Assembly: GCA_027579435.1 (NCBI GenBank)
Contig: JANBPK010000177.1
Span: 1 to 20,257, forward strand
DNA: 20,257 nucleotides
Source: Candolleomyces eurysporus
Lineage: Eukaryota; Basidiomycota; Agaricomycetes; Agaricales; Psathyrellaceae
Reading direction: 5' to 3'
Part shown: one piece after another, positions 18,083 through 20,257 of the stretch
Layout: the number at the start of each line of letters is the position of its first letter
How positions within the stretch are numbered: position 1 is the stretch's first letter
Notes under the pieces: generated by a model
Seen by the model: only the letters and a program-made list of their open reading frames with translations
What the model was told of the DNA's origin: nothing
The model's database searches: none
Program-made: the position numbers and the translations under genes

Positions 18083-20257
18083 TTAATACAAGTCGAGAGA
18101 TGAATGATTGCGTTGCAAAGATTGAGAGTGAGATTGTCGATGCTGATATTCTTGTCGAAAATAGGACTGCTGTTGTTGCTGTTGCTGTTGCTGGAAACGT
18201 GACAAAGAGTGGGCATGGTATTGGTCCTGCGTTGGAGTCTGCAGAAATTCGTCTGGAGGTACAAACGGCGACGTTGGTCGTGTTTCAGGTTGTGGGGTTA
18301 CTGCCATACTCTGTTTGGAAGTATGCCGCGATTGCGGTTTCGGTTGGGGTATCGATGACATTCGAGGCTCGGGCATGGACATCGTTACCGGAACGCGCCC
18401 AGGTCCTTGCATCCCAGGGTATGTAGAAACGAATTCTGGAGGTGGCAAGCCCACTGGTCGAGGGGTTGGGGACAATTCTAGGGAGGTTGGTATGGGAGGC
18501 ACAAANGGGGGTTTGGCCCTCTGGCATTCTGGGAGGACGATCCTTTGGTGAAGAGCCCGAGGCGTACGCCTGGTTTGGGATGGGATAGGGATGGCCGAGT
18601 TTGGGTGGACTGGGCTGTACTTGCTGAGGGGGATACATTGACCAGGGGCCTTGATTACTAGGATGGGAGTGGCTTCGAGGGTGAGAGTAATCGTATCCGG
18701 AATCATCGCCGTCATCGTCCTCCTCCTCCTCCAGATCGCTTCCACTGTCATCGTCACCGACGGGAGACCCATGTTCCCTGGGGGCGTTCCACTTGTTGGC
18801 ACGGCCTCTCTCCCTCTCCTTCTGCCGCTCCTTCTCTTTCTCCTTCTTTCTCTTATCCTTCTTCTTCTTCGACTTATCCGACGCCTTGGGGCTCGATCTC
18901 ATAGGAGGCCCAGTTGCTGGCTTCGGTGCGTAGCTATACATGCCGGGTACAGCTTGGGGTGGGTGGTGGTACTGCGAGTGCAACATTTGACCCAATGACT
19001 GGTCAAGGCTCTGGAGACTCGCCAGACCGGGTCCGTGGTGATCCGGTGGTGCTTGTCCGGCATAGAAACCCCAAGGAGAGGTGGGCCGTGAGCCATAGCC
19101 AATTGCCGTGTTATACGATGGAGGAGGTGAGGGACTTTGTGCTGAAGAGAGACTCTGCCGAGCCTTCGCCTTCTTCCTAGCCTTCCGCGCAGCAGCAGCA
19201 GCCATATCTTGAGTGTGCCTTGCCACCGTGAAGTCTGCGGGATCATGGAAATGTGGCATCGGGGGGGACGAAAAACTTGTCAGACTTCTCGTCGCTTGGG
19301 ATGAACGGCCCTTCCGGAGGAGTGCCGTGAGGGCTGGGGTTGAGGCTGCTACTTTGAGAATGGCGTCCAACTTGGATAAATCCTGGTGCCCCACTGGGCC
19401 AGGTAGGTTTCCAACCATCCCCACCATGCTCCCCACCGACCACCTCCCCACCGCCCATAGCAGCAAGCGGAGAAACTCGACGGTCCGATGGGGGAGTGAA
19501 AGCGACATTGACAGATGACCAGGCGGATTCAGCCAAACTGCTGCTCGGATTTGCCGCCTCGTTCCCCTCCCATTGAGCCACCATTTGTATGGCATGCTCC
19601 AGGCGTTCGTTGAGTTTGTGCAGGCGCGTAACATCGTACTGCGAATATCCCATTGCCCAGCAGTTCGCAAACAACCATTCTCGGAGAGTTTCGACGGACC
19701 ACTTCGTATTTGAAAGAATCGTTCCATTTCTGTATGAAAAGAACAAGATGTCAGAATCTATTCACCGATACAGTCGCGATGAGTCATTCGCGGTTCCTCC
19801 TCCATCACGCGACAGCCCATGTCCGAAAGTGTGCGATCAGGTGAACACTGTGACGGAAAACCACTTCGGGCTAGCCCGAGCATCCAGCTAACACGAAGCC
19901 TAAGCCCGATCAGGAAGCTTCCAGGCAGAACAATGGAATCGGAGGTCTTATCGAAGTTGATGCCGACAGCACCCTAAGCTCGTGCGTGGGTCGAAGAACA
20001 GCCCACGCCCACAGAGAAACATGTTCCCTGCAAAGAGCGCTCTGACCTAGCTGATGAAACACTCGGGAAACAGGACCATGGGAAAAGCAGCACACCGATG
20101 CGATGTAACAGAAGAATCGGTGACTCACCTCAGGAGTAAAGAAATGTCAGCGGCATCCTGTTTCGAATAACGAACGAGCTTGAGGGATACGGCCCAGAAC
20201 GGAGTAACGCTGATCAGTGTCAGCATTCCGTTCGGCGAGCGGAAGATAGTGTGCAGT
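18083..20257 (-). CDS. Large hypothetical protein, C-terminal part; globular domain plus low-complexity tail; two apparent frameshifts
   Basis: The gene runs in from the right edge. Visible exons are 20257-20129 and 19729-18083, joined across a 399-bp intron (GTGAGT donor, CAG acceptor). The start of this part reads LHTIFRSPNG, VTPFWAVSLKLVRYSKQDAAD and ISLLLRNGT, followed by VETLREWLFANCWAMGY. This resembles the C-terminal helices of fungal nucleotidyltransferase-like hypothetical proteins, a tentative link. A long Pro/Ser-rich tail follows with an Ala/Lys helix (DMAAAAARKARKKAKA), a Lys/Arg/Glu block, an acidic block (DLEEEEDDDGDD), FVPP motifs and nine glutamines near the end. Two frame breaks fall in G runs: 19261-19267 (seven Gs, six would restore) and at the ambiguous base 18506 (removing it restores). 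With both corrected one frame reaches the stop at 18083-18085. Confidence 0.62.
18167..18193 (-). repeat. Polyglutamine-coding CAG/CAA tract
   Basis: Nine consecutive glutamine codons with mixed CAG and CAA near the C-terminus of the right-hand gene, flanked by RF and SYF. The mixed codons point to selection or drift on the protein rather than a fresh triplet expansion. Confidence 0.7.
19730..20128 (-). other. Long intron (399 bp)
   Basis: The donor GTGAGT (20128-20123) and acceptor CAG (19732-19730) join phase 2 to phase 1 cleanly (AG plus A gives Arg). At 399 bp it is five to eight times longer than every other intron here. No conserved coding frame or terminal inverted repeat is visible inside, so I cannot say whether it holds an insertion or an unrecognised exon. 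Confidence 0.5.

Overview
The window looks like nuclear DNA of a filamentous basidiomycete, most likely an Agaricomycete. The genes are cut by many short spliceosomal introns (46-83 bp, one of 399 bp), BTB/POZ genes are expanded locally, and a 7-TM protein and small prolyl-4-hydroxylase-like oxygenases of a type familiar from mushroom-forming fungi are present. A Rhizoctonia-like lineage is possible, but the sequence alone does not fix the genus.

Left end (1-1757): the 3' part of a DENN-module gene (DENND11/LCHN, Anr2-like) on the + strand, running in from outside the window and broken by one extra G in a G run.

Centre (about 1227-12860): a nested tandem-duplication array. The ancestral unit appears to be [3' end of the DENN gene, +] - [spacer with tRNA-like repeats] - [BTB gene of type 1, -] - [BTB gene of type 2, -]. 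Four type-1 genes (stops at 2700, 5941, 7412 and 10353) are intact, each with four exons and identical intron positions. Type 2 survives intact once (11591-12625), as a full-length pseudogene (3976-4940), and as two 3' stubs (7150-7290 and 8625-8817). Decayed copies of the DENN gene's 3' end lie at 5262-5400 and 8818-9690 and mark where duplication units join. All five intact BTB proteins end in a predicted zinc site CX2C-X16-CX2C whose cysteine spacing is invariant while the loop varies.

Right side: a 7-TM membrane protein gene with five exons (13524-14877, +); a short foldback element (15186-15321); an intact prolyl-4-hydroxylase-like 2-oxoglutarate/Fe(II) oxygenase (15501-16275, -) and its decayed upstream paralogue (16660-17480, -); and the 3' part of a large, low-complexity-tailed gene (18083 to beyond 20257, -) with two apparent +1 errors in G runs.

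The genes do not form an evident pathway. The biology of interest is birth-and-death evolution of a BTB/zinc-site family that has carried pieces of a neighbouring housekeeping-type gene along with it.
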